Shown here in pieces: positions 34,651 through 44,241 of a DNA stretch of 48,708 bases (position 1 is the first letter of the stretch; each line of letters starts with the position of its first letter). The notes below the pieces were generated by a model. It had not been told where the DNA came from. It saw only the letters and a program-made list of their open reading frames with translations, and searched no databases. The DNA is from Pseudomonadota bacterium. Its GTDB lineage: Bacteria > Pseudomonadota > Gammaproteobacteria > Xanthomonadales > Xanthomonadaceae. A program made the translations under genes and the position numbers. The stretch is taken from positions 1 to 48,708 of the forward strand of contig JAFEEL010000005.1 of assembly GCA_018241125.1 (NCBI GenBank), written 5' to 3'.

Positions 34651-36627
34651 ATGGAAAAGTTGAAGATGCACTCGCCCGACCTGACCCAGAGCAACATCGC
34701 GCGGATACGCGGGCTATTTCCGGACTGCGTGACGGAAGGCCCGAGCGAAGATGGCGGCGTGCGGCTGGTGGTGGATTTCGACAAGCTCAAGCAGACCTTG
34801 TCCGAATCGCTGGTAGAAGGGCCACAAGAGCGCTACCAGCTCAACTGGCCGGGCAAGCGCGAAGCGCTGCTGAGGGCAAACGCGCCGATTGCCAAGACTC
34901 TGCGGCCTTGCCGCGAGGAGAGCGTGGACTTCGACACCACGAAGAACCTGTTCATCGAGGGCGACAACCTGGAGGCGCTGAAGCTGCTGCAGGAGACGTA
35001 TCTGGGCAAGGTGAAGATGATCTACATCGACCCTCCGTACAACACGGGCAAGGACTTCATCTACAAGGACAGCTTTGCTTCCGAGCAAACGGCTCACGAA
35101 ATCGAATCAGGTGAGCGCACGGCAGAAGGAGTTCGCCTTGTTGCCAACCCTGAAGGCAACGGGCGCTTTCATTCCAACTGGCTGACCATGATCGCGCCCC
35201 GTCTTCGTTTGGCGAAGAACATGCTCACGTCCGATGGCGCCATCTTTGTTTCTTGCGATGAAGGCGAGCACCCACGCTTGCGCCTGGTCATGGACGAGGT
35301 TTTTGGCCAATCCAACTTCATAGCCGACATGGTCTGGGCCGCCGGGCGGAAGAACGACTCCAGACTGGTTTCGGTTTCACATGAATACATCGTCTGTTAT
35401 GCCCGCGACGCTGAATATCTTCGCGAGAAGCAGATCACTTGGCGGCAGCGCAAGAAGGGGCTTGAGGATATCTACGCCAAGCACGACCGCTTGAAGCGCC
35501 AGCACGGAGATGACTACAAAGCGATGACCGAAGGGATGAAAGAGTGGTTTCGGTCACTCCCCGATAGTCATCCCTCCAAGGCACATAAGCACTACGCACA
35601 CGTCGATGTTCGTGGAATTTACTTCCCGGACAACATTTCATGGCCAGGCGGTGGCGGCCCGAAGTATGAGGTGCTTCATCCTGTCACCCGAAAGCCGGTC
35701 AAGATTCCTTCCCGTGGCTGGATGACCAGTGATCCCAAGCGTATGCAGGAGTGGATCACCGATGACCGCGTGCATTTTGGCGAAGATGAGAATGCCGTCC
35801 CTTGCATCAAGTCCTACCTGAAAGACAAAGAGCAGCAAACACCCTACAGCGTGTTCTATCAGGACGGCCGCGCCGCCTCGAAGCGATTGCGCGCGCTCAT
35901 GGGCGGCGACCTGTTCGACTTTCCAAAAGACGAGCTGGTGCTGCAGGAGCTTGTCGAGATGCTCACTCAAGGTGACGACATCATCGTCGATTTCTTTGCG
36001 GGTTCTTCGACGACAGCTCACTCCGTCATGCTGCAAAACGCGACCGATGGCAGCAATCGCCGTTTCATTATGGTGCAACTCGACGAACCCACAGCTGCGG
36101 ACACACCGGCTTTTCAAGCTGGCTTCAAGACGATTCCCCAGGTCAGCCGTGAGCGTATCCGACGTGCGGGCCAGAATGTGCTCGCTGGAACTTGTCATGA
36201 CAGTTGGGACAAGGACACCGGCTTCCGCGTCCTGAAAATCGACACCTCTAACATGGCCGACGTGTACTACACACCCGATGCCGTGACCCAGGAAGGCCTG
36301 TTCGCTGCCGTGGACAACATTAAGCCCGGCCGCAGCGCCTTCGACCTGCTGTTCCAGGTGATGCTGGACTGGGGCGTGGACTTGGCCCTGCCCATCGAGA
36401 AGAAGACGATCCAGGGCAAGGACGTGTACTTCGTCGACGGCAATGCGCTGGCCGCATGCTTTGATTACGCCGGCAGCATCGACGATGCCTTCGCCAAGGA
36501 GTTGGCCACTTACAAACCGCTGCGCGCAGTGTTTCGCGACGCGGGCTTCAGGGACAGCACGGTGAAGATCAACATCGAGCAGATCTTCAAGCTGCTCTCG
36601 CCTGCCACTGAAGTGAAGTGCCTGTGA
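34651..36627 (+). CDS. mod: Type III DNA (adenine-N6) methyltransferase, Mod subunit
   Basis: 658 residues from ATG 34651. ATG 34630 also exists in frame, but AGGAAG lies at the right distance before 34651 and the decayed copy upstream starts at the equivalent codon. Mod methylates adenine in an asymmetric site with S-adenosylmethionine and determines specificity. It is the beta-class order: motif IV DPPYNTGKDF (about 127) precedes motif I VDFFAGSSTTAHSVM (about 449). The region between, about 220-420, holds the target recognition domain. Family blocks REALLRANAPIAKTLRPC and NLFIEGDNLEALKLLQETYLGKVKMIYI are clear. Pairs with the Res protein downstream. Confidence 0.95.
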   Translation: MEKLKMHSPDLTQSNIARIRGLFPDCVTEGPSEDGGVRLVVDFDKLKQTLSESLVEGPQERYQLNWPGKREALLRANAPIAKTLRPCREESVDFDTTKNLFIEGDNLEALKLLQETYLGKVKMIYIDPPYNTGKDFIYKDSFASEQTAHEIESGERTAEGVRLVANPEGNGRFHSNWLTMIAPRLRLAKNMLTSDGAIFVSCDEGEHPRLRLVMDEVFGQSNFIADMVWAAGRKNDSRLVSVSHEYIVCYARDAEYLREKQITWRQRKKGLEDIYAKHDRLKRQHGDDYKAMTEGMKEWFRSLPDSHPSKAHKHYAHVDVRGIYFPDNISWPGGGGPKYEVLHPVTRKPVKIPSRGWMTSDPKRMQEWITDDRVHFGEDENAVPCIKSYLKDKEQQTPYSVFYQDGRAASKRLRALMGGDLFDFPKDELVLQELVEMLTQGDDIIVDFFAGSSTTAHSVMLQNATDGSNRRFIMVQLDEPTAADTPAFQAGFKTIPQVSRERIRRAGQNVLAGTCHDSWDKDTGFRVLKIDTSNMADVYYTPDAVTQEGLFAAVDNIKPGRSAFDLLFQVMLDWGVDLALPIEKKTIQGKDVYFVDGNALAACFDYAGSIDDAFAKELATYKPLRAVFRDAGFRDSTVKINIEQIFKLLSPATEVKCL

Positions 36628-36636
36628 GGTGGCGTG

Positions 36637-38298
36637 ATGGAGCAGGTTGAACTGACGCGGTTGCTGGACGGCCTGATCGCCACCTGGGAAAACGAGGTGG
36701 TGGAGTTCAAGCAGGCCAGCAACGACTACAGCACCGACGACATCGGCAAGTATTTCTCCGCGCTGGCCAACGAGGCCAACCTGCGCGGAGCGGATGCCGG
36801 CTGGCTGGTGTTCGGCGTAAACAACAAGACGCGCCGCGTGGTGGGCACGGACTACCGCACCAAGGCCGAGCACCTGCAGCAGCTGAAAATGCAGATCACG
36901 CAGAACAGCGACCCGCGGCTGACCTTTCGCGACATCCACGTGCTGCCGCACACCGATGGCAGGGTGTTGTTGTTTCAGATTCCTGCCGCACCGCGCGGCA
37001 TCGCCATTTCGTGGAAGGGCCACTACTACGCGCGTGCCGGGGAAAGCCTGGTCTCGCTGGGCTTGGACAAGCTGGACGAAATCCGCAACCAGACCCTCAC
37101 TCAGGACTGGACGGCGCAGTTCGTTGCCGACGCCACCTTGGCGGACCTGGACGATGCTGCTGTAGGCAAGGCGCGTGAGTCCTTCGCGCAGAAACACGCC
37201 AACAGCTTTGCGCCGGAAGTGGTGGCGGCCTGGCCCCTGGCCACCTTCCTCGATCGGGCACGTCTCACCCGTGAAGGCCGAATCACCCGCACCACCTTGC
37301 TCTTGCTGGGCAAGGCCGAATCCGCCCACCGTCTCTCGCCCCACCCCGCACAACTGACCTGGAGCCTGGTGGGCCAGGAGCGCGCCTACGAACATTTCGG
37401 TCCGCCCTTCCTGCTGAGCAGCACCCGCCTGTACCAGCGCATCCGCAATATCCAGCTGCGCATCCTGCCGCAGGATGAGCTGGTACCTGTGGAAGTGGCC
37501 AAGTACGACCAGAAGATCGTGCTGGAATCCCTGCACAACTGCATCGCGCATCAGGACTACACGCGCAACGGCCGCGTGGTGGTAACGGAGCTGCCCGACC
37601 GACTGGTGTTCGAGAACGAGGGCAGCTTTTACGAGGGAAGCCCCGACGATTACATCACGGGCACCAAGCTGCCCCGGCGTTATCGCAATCCCTTTCTCGC
37701 CCAGGCGATGGCCGAGCTGAACATGATCGACACCATGGGCTACGGCATCCACGACATGTACGTTCGCCAGGCACGGCGCTACTTCCCGATGCCGGACTAC
37801 GACCTTGGCGAAGCCGGGGCCGTGAAGATGACGATCTATGGTGGCGTGGTCGACCCGGCTTACAGCCGCCTGCTGATCCAGCGCACCGATCTGCCACTGG
37901 CCGACGTGCTGGCGCTCGACCGCGTGCAGAAGAAGCTGGCTATTCCCGACACGGTCGCCGCCCATCTGCGCAAGGCAGGGTTGATCGAGGGCCGCAAGCC
38001 GAACTACTTCGTTTCTGCTTCCGTGGCCAAGGCCACGGCCAGCGTGGCGGACTACATCCGCACCCGCGGGCAGGACGACGCCTTCTATCTCAAGTTGATT
38101 ACCGACTACCTGACCGTCAAGGGCGAGGCCAGCCGGGCCGAGATCAACCAGCTGCTGCTGGACAAGCTGAGCGATGCGCTGAGCGACAAGCAGAAGGCCA
38201 ACAAGGTCAGCACGCTGCTCACCAAGCTCCGCCGCCAGGGGACGATTGTGAACGCCGGCTCCGACACTGCCCCCAAGTGGCAATTGGCCAAGAAATAA
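36637..38298 (+). CDS. Schlafen/AlbA_2-type ATP-binding protein
   Basis: 553 residues from ATG 36637 (GTG 36634 is possible). Residues about 15-140 are the AlbA_2/Schlafen domain: ENEVVEFKQASNDYSTDDIGKYFSALANEANL...GWLVFGVNN. A GHKL-type ATPase region follows at about 295-340 (VLESLHNCIAHQDYTRNGRVVVTELPDRLVFENEG), with a winged-helix tail. Such proteins act as nucleic-acid-binding ATPases and appear in several phage defence systems. It lies between mod and res, which are usually adjacent in type III systems, so it probably works with them. It ends about 100 bp before res, at a repeat-rich leader. Confidence 0.88.
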   Translation: MEQVELTRLLDGLIATWENEVVEFKQASNDYSTDDIGKYFSALANEANLRGADAGWLVFGVNNKTRRVVGTDYRTKAEHLQQLKMQITQNSDPRLTFRDIHVLPHTDGRVLLFQIPAAPRGIAISWKGHYYARAGESLVSLGLDKLDEIRNQTLTQDWTAQFVADATLADLDDAAVGKARESFAQKHANSFAPEVVAAWPLATFLDRARLTREGRITRTTLLLLGKAESAHRLSPHPAQLTWSLVGQERAYEHFGPPFLLSSTRLYQRIRNIQLRILPQDELVPVEVAKYDQKIVLESLHNCIAHQDYTRNGRVVVTELPDRLVFENEGSFYEGSPDDYITGTKLPRRYRNPFLAQAMAELNMIDTMGYGIHDMYVRQARRYFPMPDYDLGEAGAVKMTIYGGVVDPAYSRLLIQRTDLPLADVLALDRVQKKLAIPDTVAAHLRKAGLIEGRKPNYFVSASVAKATASVADYIRTRGQDDAFYLKLITDYLTVKGEASRAEINQLLLDKLSDALSDKQKANKVSTLLTKLRRQGTIVNAGSDTAPKWQLAKK

Positions 38299-38390
38299 AG
38301 AGATTTCAAAGAGGCGCCCAGCATGGCGCTTAAAAATCAATTACTTACATCTCTTTGTGGCCACTGGCCGCAAAGAGCTGCAAAGAGAAG
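38297..38390. promoter_or_regulatory. Repeat-rich leader with strong hairpin before res
   Basis: AAAGAGAT (38297-38304) is repeated inverted as ATCTCTTT (38349-38356). GCGCC-CAGCAT-GGCGC is a small hairpin between them. CTCTTTGTGGCC (38351-38362) and GGCCGCAAAGAG (38366-38377) form a 12-bp stem with one G-U pair and a 3-base loop, ending 22 bases before the res ATG. Direct CAAAGAG copies also occur. The layout could attenuate or control translation of the nuclease subunit; no U-tract is seen. Confidence 0.5.
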
Positions 38391-38399
38391 TCGAACTGC

Positions 38400-41300
38400 A
38401 TGAAGCTCAAGTTCAAGATACAGCCCTACCAGACCGCTGCCGTACAGGCGGTGGTGGACTGCTTTGCCGGCCAGCCGCCCGCCAGCGCTCGCGCCGTGAG
38501 CTACCGCATCGACCCGGGCAAGCAGGCCAAGGGCCAGACCATCGGTAGCACCTTGGGTGGCGGCGACGGCTTCCGGAACGCCGACCTCCTGCTGACCGAC
38601 CAGGCGCTGCTGGAGAACATCCAGAAGGCGCAGCGCGGCCAGAACCTGACCATCTCCACGACGCTTACCAAGACCAAGGTGTCGCCGGTAAACCTCGACA
38701 TCGAGATGGAAACAGGCACCGGGAAGACGTACTGCTACATCAAGACGCTGTTCGAGCTGAATCGGCAGTTCGGCTGGAGCAAGTTCATCATCGTGGTGCC
38801 ATCCATCGCCATCCGCGAGGGCGTGGCGAAGTCGCTGGCGATCACTGCCGACCACTTCCTGGAGACCTACGGCAAGAAGGCCCGGTTCTTCATCTACAAC
38901 TCCAAGCAGCTGCACCAGCTGGAGAGCTTTTCGTCGGATGCCGGCATCAACGTGATGGTCATCAACGTGCAGGCCTTCAATGCCACCGGCAAGGACAACC
39001 AGCGCATCTACCAGGAGCTGGACGATTTCCAGTCGCGTAAACCCATCGACGTCATCAGTGCCAACCGGCCCATCCTGATCCTGGACGAGCCGCAGAAGAT
39101 GGAAGGCACGGCGACGCTCAAGTCGCTGGAGGCATTCAAGGCCTTGATGGTGCTGCGCTACTCCGCCACCCACAAGACCCGCCACAACCAAGTGCATCGT
39201 CTGGACGCACTGGATGCCTACAACCAGAAGCTGGTGAAGAAGATCGCTGTGCGCGGCATCACCATGAAGGGGCTGACCGGTACCCATGCCTATCTGTACC
39301 TGCAGTCCATCGAGATTTCGAGCAAGAAGCCGCCCGAAGCCCGCGTGGAGTTCGAGCAGAAGCTCGCCGGCGGCAAGATCAAGCGCGCAGTGCGCAAGCT
39401 GAAGAAGGGCGACAACCTGTTCACGCTCTCCGACGAGCTGGACCAGTACCGCCAAGGCTTTGTGGTCTCCGACATCAACGCCAACACCGACACCCTGAGC
39501 TTCACCAACGGCGTAGAACTCTCCGTGGGCGATGCGACGGGCGATGTGAACGAGGCCATGCTGCGCCGCATCCAGATCCGCGAGGCGATCAAGGCGCACT
39601 TCGACAAGGAACAGGCCTTGTACTCGCAGGGCGTAAAGGTACTGAGCCTGTTCTTCATCGACGAGGTGGCGAAGTACCGCGACTACGCCGCAGCCGACAC
39701 CAAGGGTGAATATGCGCACATCTTCGAGGAGGAATACACCCAGCACCTCAACGAAGTGTTGCAGCTGGAGGAAACGCCTTACACCCGTTACCTGAAGGGC
39801 ATCGCCACGGAGAAGACCCACAGCGGCTACTTCTCCATCGACAAGAAGACCAAGCACCTCACCGACCCCACCGTGGCGAAACGTGGCGAGAATGCTGGTC
39901 AGTCAGACGATGTAGACGCCTACGACCTGATCCTGAAGGACAAGGAACGCCTGCTGTCGCTCACTGAGCCGGTGCGCTTCATCTTCTCGCACTCGGCGCT
40001 GCGTGAAGGCTGGGACAACCCCAACGTATTCGTGATCTGCGCGCTCAAGCACAGCGACAACACCGTCTCGCGTCGTCAGGAAGTGGGACGCGGTCTGCGT
40101 CTCGCCGTGAACCAGCAAGGCGAGCGCATGGACAACCCTATCACCGTCCATGACATCAACCTGCTCACCGTGGTGGCTAGTGAGAGCTACAAGGATTTCG
40201 TCGCCGGTCTGCAGGAGGACATGACCCAGGCGCTGTCCGAACGCCCGCGCAAAGCCGATGAGCATTACTTCACCGGCAAGGTGCTCAAGACCGAACAGGG
40301 CGACGTACCCGTCACGGCGGCCATGGCCAAGCAGATCTACAAGTACCTGCTCAAGAACGATTACACCGATGACAACGACAGCATCACCGGCATCTACCAT
40401 GAGGCGAGGAAGGATGGCGCCTTGGCCGAGTTGCCCACGGATCTGAAGCCCTACGAGGCGCAAGTCATCGCCCTGATCGACAGCGTCTTCAGCACCGCGC
40501 AACTGCCCGACATCGGCGATGGCCGCAAGCCGAAGCGCAATCCGCTCAACGCGAACTTCGACAAGCAGGAGTTCAAGGCGCTGTGGAACCGCATCAACCG
40601 CAAGGCGGCCTACAGCGTCCACTTCGACAGCGATGAGTTGGTGAAGAAAGCCGTGGACACCCTCAACAATCCGGCTGCAAACATCGGCCTGCGGGTGACG
40701 CCGCTGCAATACATGATCGTGAGCGGCGAGCAGTTGGACGCGGTGGAACGCGAACAGCTAGAAAGTGGCAAGAGCTTTCGCATCGGCGAAAGCGTGGTCG
40801 AAAACCACCGCGCCTCCGTCCATTCCGACGTGCGCTACGACCTGATCGGCAAGCTCGCCGAAGGCACCAAGCTCACCCGCCGCACGGTAGCCGACATCCT
40901 CAAGGGGATGAACGTCGCAGTCTTCGCACAGTACAAGACCAACCCTGAGAGTTTCATCGCCGAGGCCATCCGGCTCATCAACGAGCAGAAGGCCACCATG
41001 ATCGTCGAGCACCTGGCCTACGATGCGGTGGAAGAACGCTACGACACGGACATCTTCACGGCCGGGATGACCAAGCAGGACTTCAGCAAGGCCGGCGACA
41101 AGCTCAAGCACCACATCTACGACTACGTGCTGACCGACTCCAAGGTGGAACGCGGCTTCGTCACCGAGCTGGATACCTCAAGCGACGTGGTGGTCTACGC
41201 CAAGCTGCCGCGCGGCTTCCTGATCCCCACGCCGGTAGGCGACTACAACCCCGATTGGGCCATCAGCTTCAAGGAAGGCGCGGTCAAGCACATTTACTTC

Positions 41301-41510
41301 GTGGCTGAAACCAAAGGCTCGATTTCCAGCATGGAACTGCGCGAGATCGAGAAAACCAAGATCCAGTGTGCCCGCAAGTTCTTCGACGAGATGAACCGCC
41401 ACTACGCCCCCGAGAACGTCAAGTACGAGGTAGTGGATAGCTTTGGCAAGCTGATGGAGATCGTGAAGGATAACTCTTCGGCTGCCTTCTGCTTCGTCGG
41501 TATGACATGA
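38400..41510 (+). CDS. res: Type III restriction helicase-nuclease, Res subunit
   Basis: 1036 residues from ATG 38400; the frame is open to 38355 but that part is encoded by the hairpin leader. Res is the DNA-dependent ATPase that moves on DNA and cuts when two head-to-head unmethylated sites are met. Walker A is [10 protein letters not shown] (about 103-112), the DEAD-like box is [10 protein letters not shown] (about 228), and later motifs are [13 protein letters not shown] (about 537) and [11 protein letters not shown] (about 563). The C-terminal nuclease shows YNPDWAI (Asp near 951) and VAETKGS (E-x-K about 969-971), a PD-(D/E)xK site that looks intact. Full length for the family. Confidence 0.95.
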   Translation: MKLKFKIQPYQTAAVQAVVDCFAGQPPASARAVSYRIDPGKQAKGQTIGSTLGGGDGFRNADLLLTDQALLENIQKAQRGQNLTISTTLTKTKVSPVNLDIEMETGTGKTYCYIKTLFELNRQFGWSKFIIVVPSIAIREGVAKSLAITADHFLETYGKKARFFIYNSKQLHQLESFSSDAGINVMVINVQAFNATGKDNQRIYQELDDFQSRKPIDVISANRPILILDEPQKMEGTATLKSLEAFKALMVLRYSATHKTRHNQVHRLDALDAYNQKLVKKIAVRGITMKGLTGTHAYLYLQSIEISSKKPPEARVEFEQKLAGGKIKRAVRKLKKGDNLFTLSDELDQYRQGFVVSDINANTDTLSFTNGVELSVGDATGDVNEAMLRRIQIREAIKAHFDKEQALYSQGVKVLSLFFIDEVAKYRDYAAADTKGEYAHIFEEEYTQHLNEVLQLEETPYTRYLKGIATEKTHSGYFSIDKKTKHLTDPTVAKRGENAGQSDDVDAYDLILKDKERLLSLTEPVRFIFSHSALREGWDNPNVFVICALKHSDNTVSRRQEVGRGLRLAVNQQGERMDNPITVHDINLLTVVASESYKDFVAGLQEDMTQALSERPRKADEHYFTGKVLKTEQGDVPVTAAMAKQIYKYLLKNDYTDDNDSITGIYHEARKDGALAELPTDLKPYEAQVIALIDSVFSTAQLPDIGDGRKPKRNPLNANFDKQEFKALWNRINRKAAYSVHFDSDELVKKAVDTLNNPAANIGLRVTPLQYMIVSGEQLDAVEREQLESGKSFRIGESVVENHRASVHSDVRYDLIGKLAEGTKLTRRTVADILKGMNVAVFAQYKTNPESFIAEAIRLINEQKATMIVEHLAYDAVEERYDTDIFTAGMTKQDFSKAGDKLKHHIYDYVLTDSKVERGFVTELDTSSDVVVYAKLPRGFLIPTPVGDYNPDWAISFKEGAVKHIYFVAETKGSISSMELREIEKTKIQCARKFFDEMNRHYAPENVKYEVVDSFGKLMEIVKDNSSAAFCFVGMT

Positions 41511-41601
41511 GGTCATAGACACGCGTGCAATTGAATGCAAGGAATGCAGACAACTCGCGCTTCAATGGCAAGCGCTTCGAGCGTATCAAGTCATTCCCAA
41601 G

Positions 41602-42969
41602 CTACCCGCGCACGCCGTGCGGCAAACGCACCACCACGCGCAGGCCGGGGCCATTGTCCTGCAGCACGACGGTGCCGCCGTGGCGGTGGGCGATGGCGCG
41701 TACCAGGCTCAGGCCCAGACCGCTGCCGGCCGAGCCGCGGTGCTCTTCCAGACGCACGAAGCGGTCGAATACGCGTTCGCGATCGGTCGGCGGGATACCG
41801 GCGCCGTGGTCGGCGACCACCACCTGCACGGCGTGCGCGTCGGATGAAAGATCCAGGCTCACGCGGCTGCCTTTCGGGGCGTACTTGAGAGCATTGTCGA
41901 GCAAGTTGGCCACCAGCTGGAACAACTGGTCGGCATCGCCGCGCAGGGAGCAGGCGGCGGTGTGCACGTCCAGCGCGATGCGGCGATCGGCCGCGACCGG
42001 CGCGTAAAACTCCGCCGCGTCCTGCACCACCGGTTCGACCGCGAGCAACGGGTCGTCGGCCTGTGCGGACTGGGCTTCGATGCGGGTCAGGCGCAGCAGC
42101 GCGCCGAAGGTGGCCAGCAACTGGTCGGTTTCGGCGGTGGCCGCGTCCAGATCGTCGGCGAAGCGGTCGCCGGACGCATGCCGGGCACGCATGTCCTCCA
42201 GCCGGTTGCGCAAGCGCGTGAGCGGCGTGCGCAGGTCGTGGGCGATGTGGTCGGTGGCATGGCGCACGCCATCGAGCAGTTCCTGGATGCGGTCGAGCAT
42301 GGCGTTGATGCGCTTGGCGAGGCGATCGAAGGCGTCGCCGCTGCCGTCCTCGGGAATGCGCAGCGCCAGTTCACCGGCGCCCACGCGATGGGCGATGTCG
42401 TAAGTGGCGCCCAGCCGCCGGGTGACCATGCGTGCGGTGATCCAGCCGATCACACCGCCCAGCACGGTGGCCGCCAGCAGCGCCAGCAACGAGGTGCGCC
42501 GCACCAGCGCCTCGAAGCGCGCTTGGTTGTGGCTGCGCCGCCCGGTCAACAGCACGCTGCCATCCTTGAGCGTTTGCAACTTGGCGACCACGCGGATGCG
42601 GCCGCTAGCGTTGCGCTCGTCGAACTCGACCCAGCCGTTGCCTTTGCGCGCGAAATCCGGAAGGTTGGCGAACTGCCCGGCCACCAGCGCGCCGGACGCG
42701 TCGATCAGTTCGTACACGGCATTGTCGTCGTCGGGAGCGGCGGTGCGCTCGGCGACCTCGGTGCGCAGGCCGGCATAGCCCGATTCGCGATACAACTCCA
42801 CCAGATCGGCGCTGTCGAGCCGGATCACCTCGTGCAAATCCTGCGCGAAGATCGCCGAGACGGCGAAGAACAAGCCGGCACCGATCAACAGATAGGACAG
42901 CAGGAACAAGCCGCCGACCGCCAGCGCGAGCCGCGTGCTGGTCGAGCGCGCGGCCGACAGGCGCGACAT
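41602..42969 (-). CDS. Two-component sensor histidine kinase
   Basis: 455 residues from ATG 42969; GTG 42976-42978 is an earlier start that overlaps the response regulator. Two membrane segments (about 12-38, LALAVGGLFLLSYLLIGAGLFF, and about 165-185, LLALLAATVLGGVIGWITARM) enclose a periplasmic sensor region. A HAMP domain comes next. The phospho-accepting histidine is His244 in DHIAHDLRTPLTRLRNRLE. The ATPase domain has NLLDNALKYAPKGS, DHGAGIP, FDRFVRLE and GSGLGLSLVRAI. The signal is unknown. It pairs with the regulator directly upstream, whose stop is one base from its ATG. Confidence 0.93.
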   Translation of the reverse strand: MSRLSAARSTSTRLALAVGGLFLLSYLLIGAGLFFAVSAIFAQDLHEVIRLDSADLVELYRESGYAGLRTEVAERTAAPDDDNAVYELIDASGALVAGQFANLPDFARKGNGWVEFDERNASGRIRVVAKLQTLKDGSVLLTGRRSHNQARFEALVRRTSLLALLAATVLGGVIGWITARMVTRRLGATYDIAHRVGAGELALRIPEDGSGDAFDRLAKRINAMLDRIQELLDGVRHATDHIAHDLRTPLTRLRNRLEDMRARHASGDRFADDLDAATAETDQLLATFGALLRLTRIEAQSAQADDPLLAVEPVVQDAAEFYAPVAADRRIALDVHTAACSLRGDADQLFQLVANLLDNALKYAPKGSRVSLDLSSDAHAVQVVVADHGAGIPPTDRERVFDRFVRLEEHRGSAGSGLGLSLVRAIAHRHGGTVVLQDNGPGLRVVVRLPHGVRG

Positions 42970-42970
42970 C

Positions 42971-43651
42971 CTACTCACGCACTCCCAGCCGGTAACCGGC
43001 GCCGCGCACGGTGTGCAGCAGCGGCCGCGCGTGGCCGCGATCGATCTTCTGGCGCAGGCGGCTGATGTGCACGTCGATCACGTTGGTCTGCGGGTCGAAG
43101 TGGTAGTCCCATACCGCTTCGAGCAGCATGGTGCGGGTGACCACGCGCTCGGCCTGGCGCATCAGGTATTCGAGCAGGCGGAACTCGCGCGGCTGCAGTT
43201 CGATGCTCTTGCCGGCACGCCGCGCCTCGCGGGTGAGCAGGTTGAGTTCCAGATCGCCCACGCGCAGTTCGGTGGTCTCGCTGCCGGTGGCCTGGCGGCG
43301 ACGCAACAGGCCGTCCAGGCGCGCCGACAGCTCGGCGTACACGTAGGGCTTGACGAGGTAATCGTCGGCGCCGGCGCGCAGGCCTTCCACGCGGTGATCG
43401 ACGTCGCCCAGCGCGGTCAGCAGCAATACCGGTACCGGATTGCCGGCCCCGCGCAGGGTACGCAGCACGGTCAGGCCGTCCACCGCCGGCAACATGCGGT
43501 CGAGCACGATCGCGTCGTAGGATTCGGTGGTGGCAAGGAACAGCCCGTCGCGGCCGTTGTCGGCCTGATCGACGTTGTGTCCATCTTCGCTCAGGCCCTT
43601 GGCGATATGGGCCAGCGTGTGGGGATCGTCTTCGACGATGAGGATGCGCAT
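42971..43651 (-). CDS. OmpR/PhoB-family response regulator
   Basis: 226 residues from ATG 43651. The receiver domain shows the acidic pair Asp8-Asp9, phospho-accepting Asp51 (IVLDRMLPAVDG), Thr79 and Lys101 (YLVKPY). The C-terminal winged helix ends with the family pattern DPQTNVIDVHISRLRQKID...LLHTVRGAGYRLG. It is expected to be phosphorylated by the adjacent kinase and to bind DNA. The frame extends upstream without conserved sequence. Confidence 0.95.
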   Translation of the reverse strand: MRILIVEDDPHTLAHIAKGLSEDGHNVDQADNGRDGLFLATTESYDAIVLDRMLPAVDGLTVLRTLRGAGNPVPVLLLTALGDVDHRVEGLRAGADDYLVKPYVYAELSARLDGLLRRRQATGSETTELRVGDLELNLLTREARRAGKSIELQPREFRLLEYLMRQAERVVTRTMLLEAVWDYHFDPQTNVIDVHISRLRQKIDRGHARPLLHTVRGAGYRLGVRE

Positions 43652-43745
43652 CCGGGCTCCAGAGGGTTCCCCGAAAGCATACCGCGCCAGCGAACCCGCG
43701 CGCTGCCCACGCAAACGCACCCGCCAGCTGGCCGGTCTGGCGCAC

Positions 43746-43775
43746 AAAAAAACCGCGCCGGCAAGCCGGCGCGGT
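43746..43775 (-). terminator. Intrinsic terminator of the His/Lys/Ala-rich gene
   Basis: On the minus strand ACCGCGCCGGC-TT-GCCGGCGCGGT is a perfect 11-bp stem with a 2-base loop, followed directly by a run of seven T. It lies 50 bases after the stop of the small exported protein gene. This is the clearest intrinsic terminator in the window. Confidence 0.88.
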
Positions 43776-43825
43776 CGTGTTGCGTCAAGCCGGATGTCCG
43801 CGAACCATCGCGGACACAGGCCAGA

Positions 43826-44053
43826 TTACATGCCCGAAGCGGTCGAGCCGGCGTCGGAAGCGGCCGAAGCGGCCTTCTTCGCAGCGTGATGCTTCTTGGC
43901 GTGGTGCTTCTTGGCGTGGTGCTTGGCCGGAGCGGCCGAAGCGGCCGGGGAAGCGGCCGAGCCGGCGTCGGCGGCGGCCGAACCGGAAGCCTGGGCGAAA
44001 GCGGTGCCGGCGAACAGGGTCAGGGCGAGGGCGATCAGGACGTTGCGGATCAT
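43826..44053 (-). CDS. Small exported His/Lys/Ala-rich protein
   Basis: 75 residues from ATG 44053, chosen because GGAG lies seven bases upstream; ATG 44059 would be too close to that site. A signal peptide (MIRNVLIALALTLFAGTAFA) precedes a mature part of about 54 residues, low in complexity: AASGSA-type alanine/serine stretches around a basic core KHHAKKHHAKKHHAAKK. The layout resembles acid-shock-type periplasmic proteins, but no true homology is claimed. It has its own terminator. Metal binding by the histidine pairs is possible and untested. Confidence 0.72.
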   Translation of the reverse strand: MIRNVLIALALTLFAGTAFAQASGSAAADAGSAASPAASAAPAKHHAKKHHAKKHHAAKKAASAASDAGSTASGM

Positions 44054-44241
44054 GGTCATGCTCCAAAAGGATGGGTTGGGTTGCTCGGGTCGCCAGGATT
44101 TGCGCATCCATCCGGGCGTGGGGCCATCATCCTCGGGCCGGCTGGACCGCCTTCTTGCCGCAACATGACGGAAAATTTAACCAATGCGCCGCGTTCAGCT
44201 TCATGCGTGCGGGCGGTCACGGTTTCCGCCGCCGCGCGCGG

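Noticed and set aside
35638-38340. 900-codon minus-strand frame opposite mod and the Schlafen-type gene
   Set aside because: It spans two conserved plus-strand genes and shows no family motif; GC-rich codon bias opens such frames.
41501-41517. TATGAC-ATGAG-GTCATA palindrome across the res stop codon as a terminator
   Set aside because: Only six base pairs, AT-containing, and without a U-tract; too weak to call.
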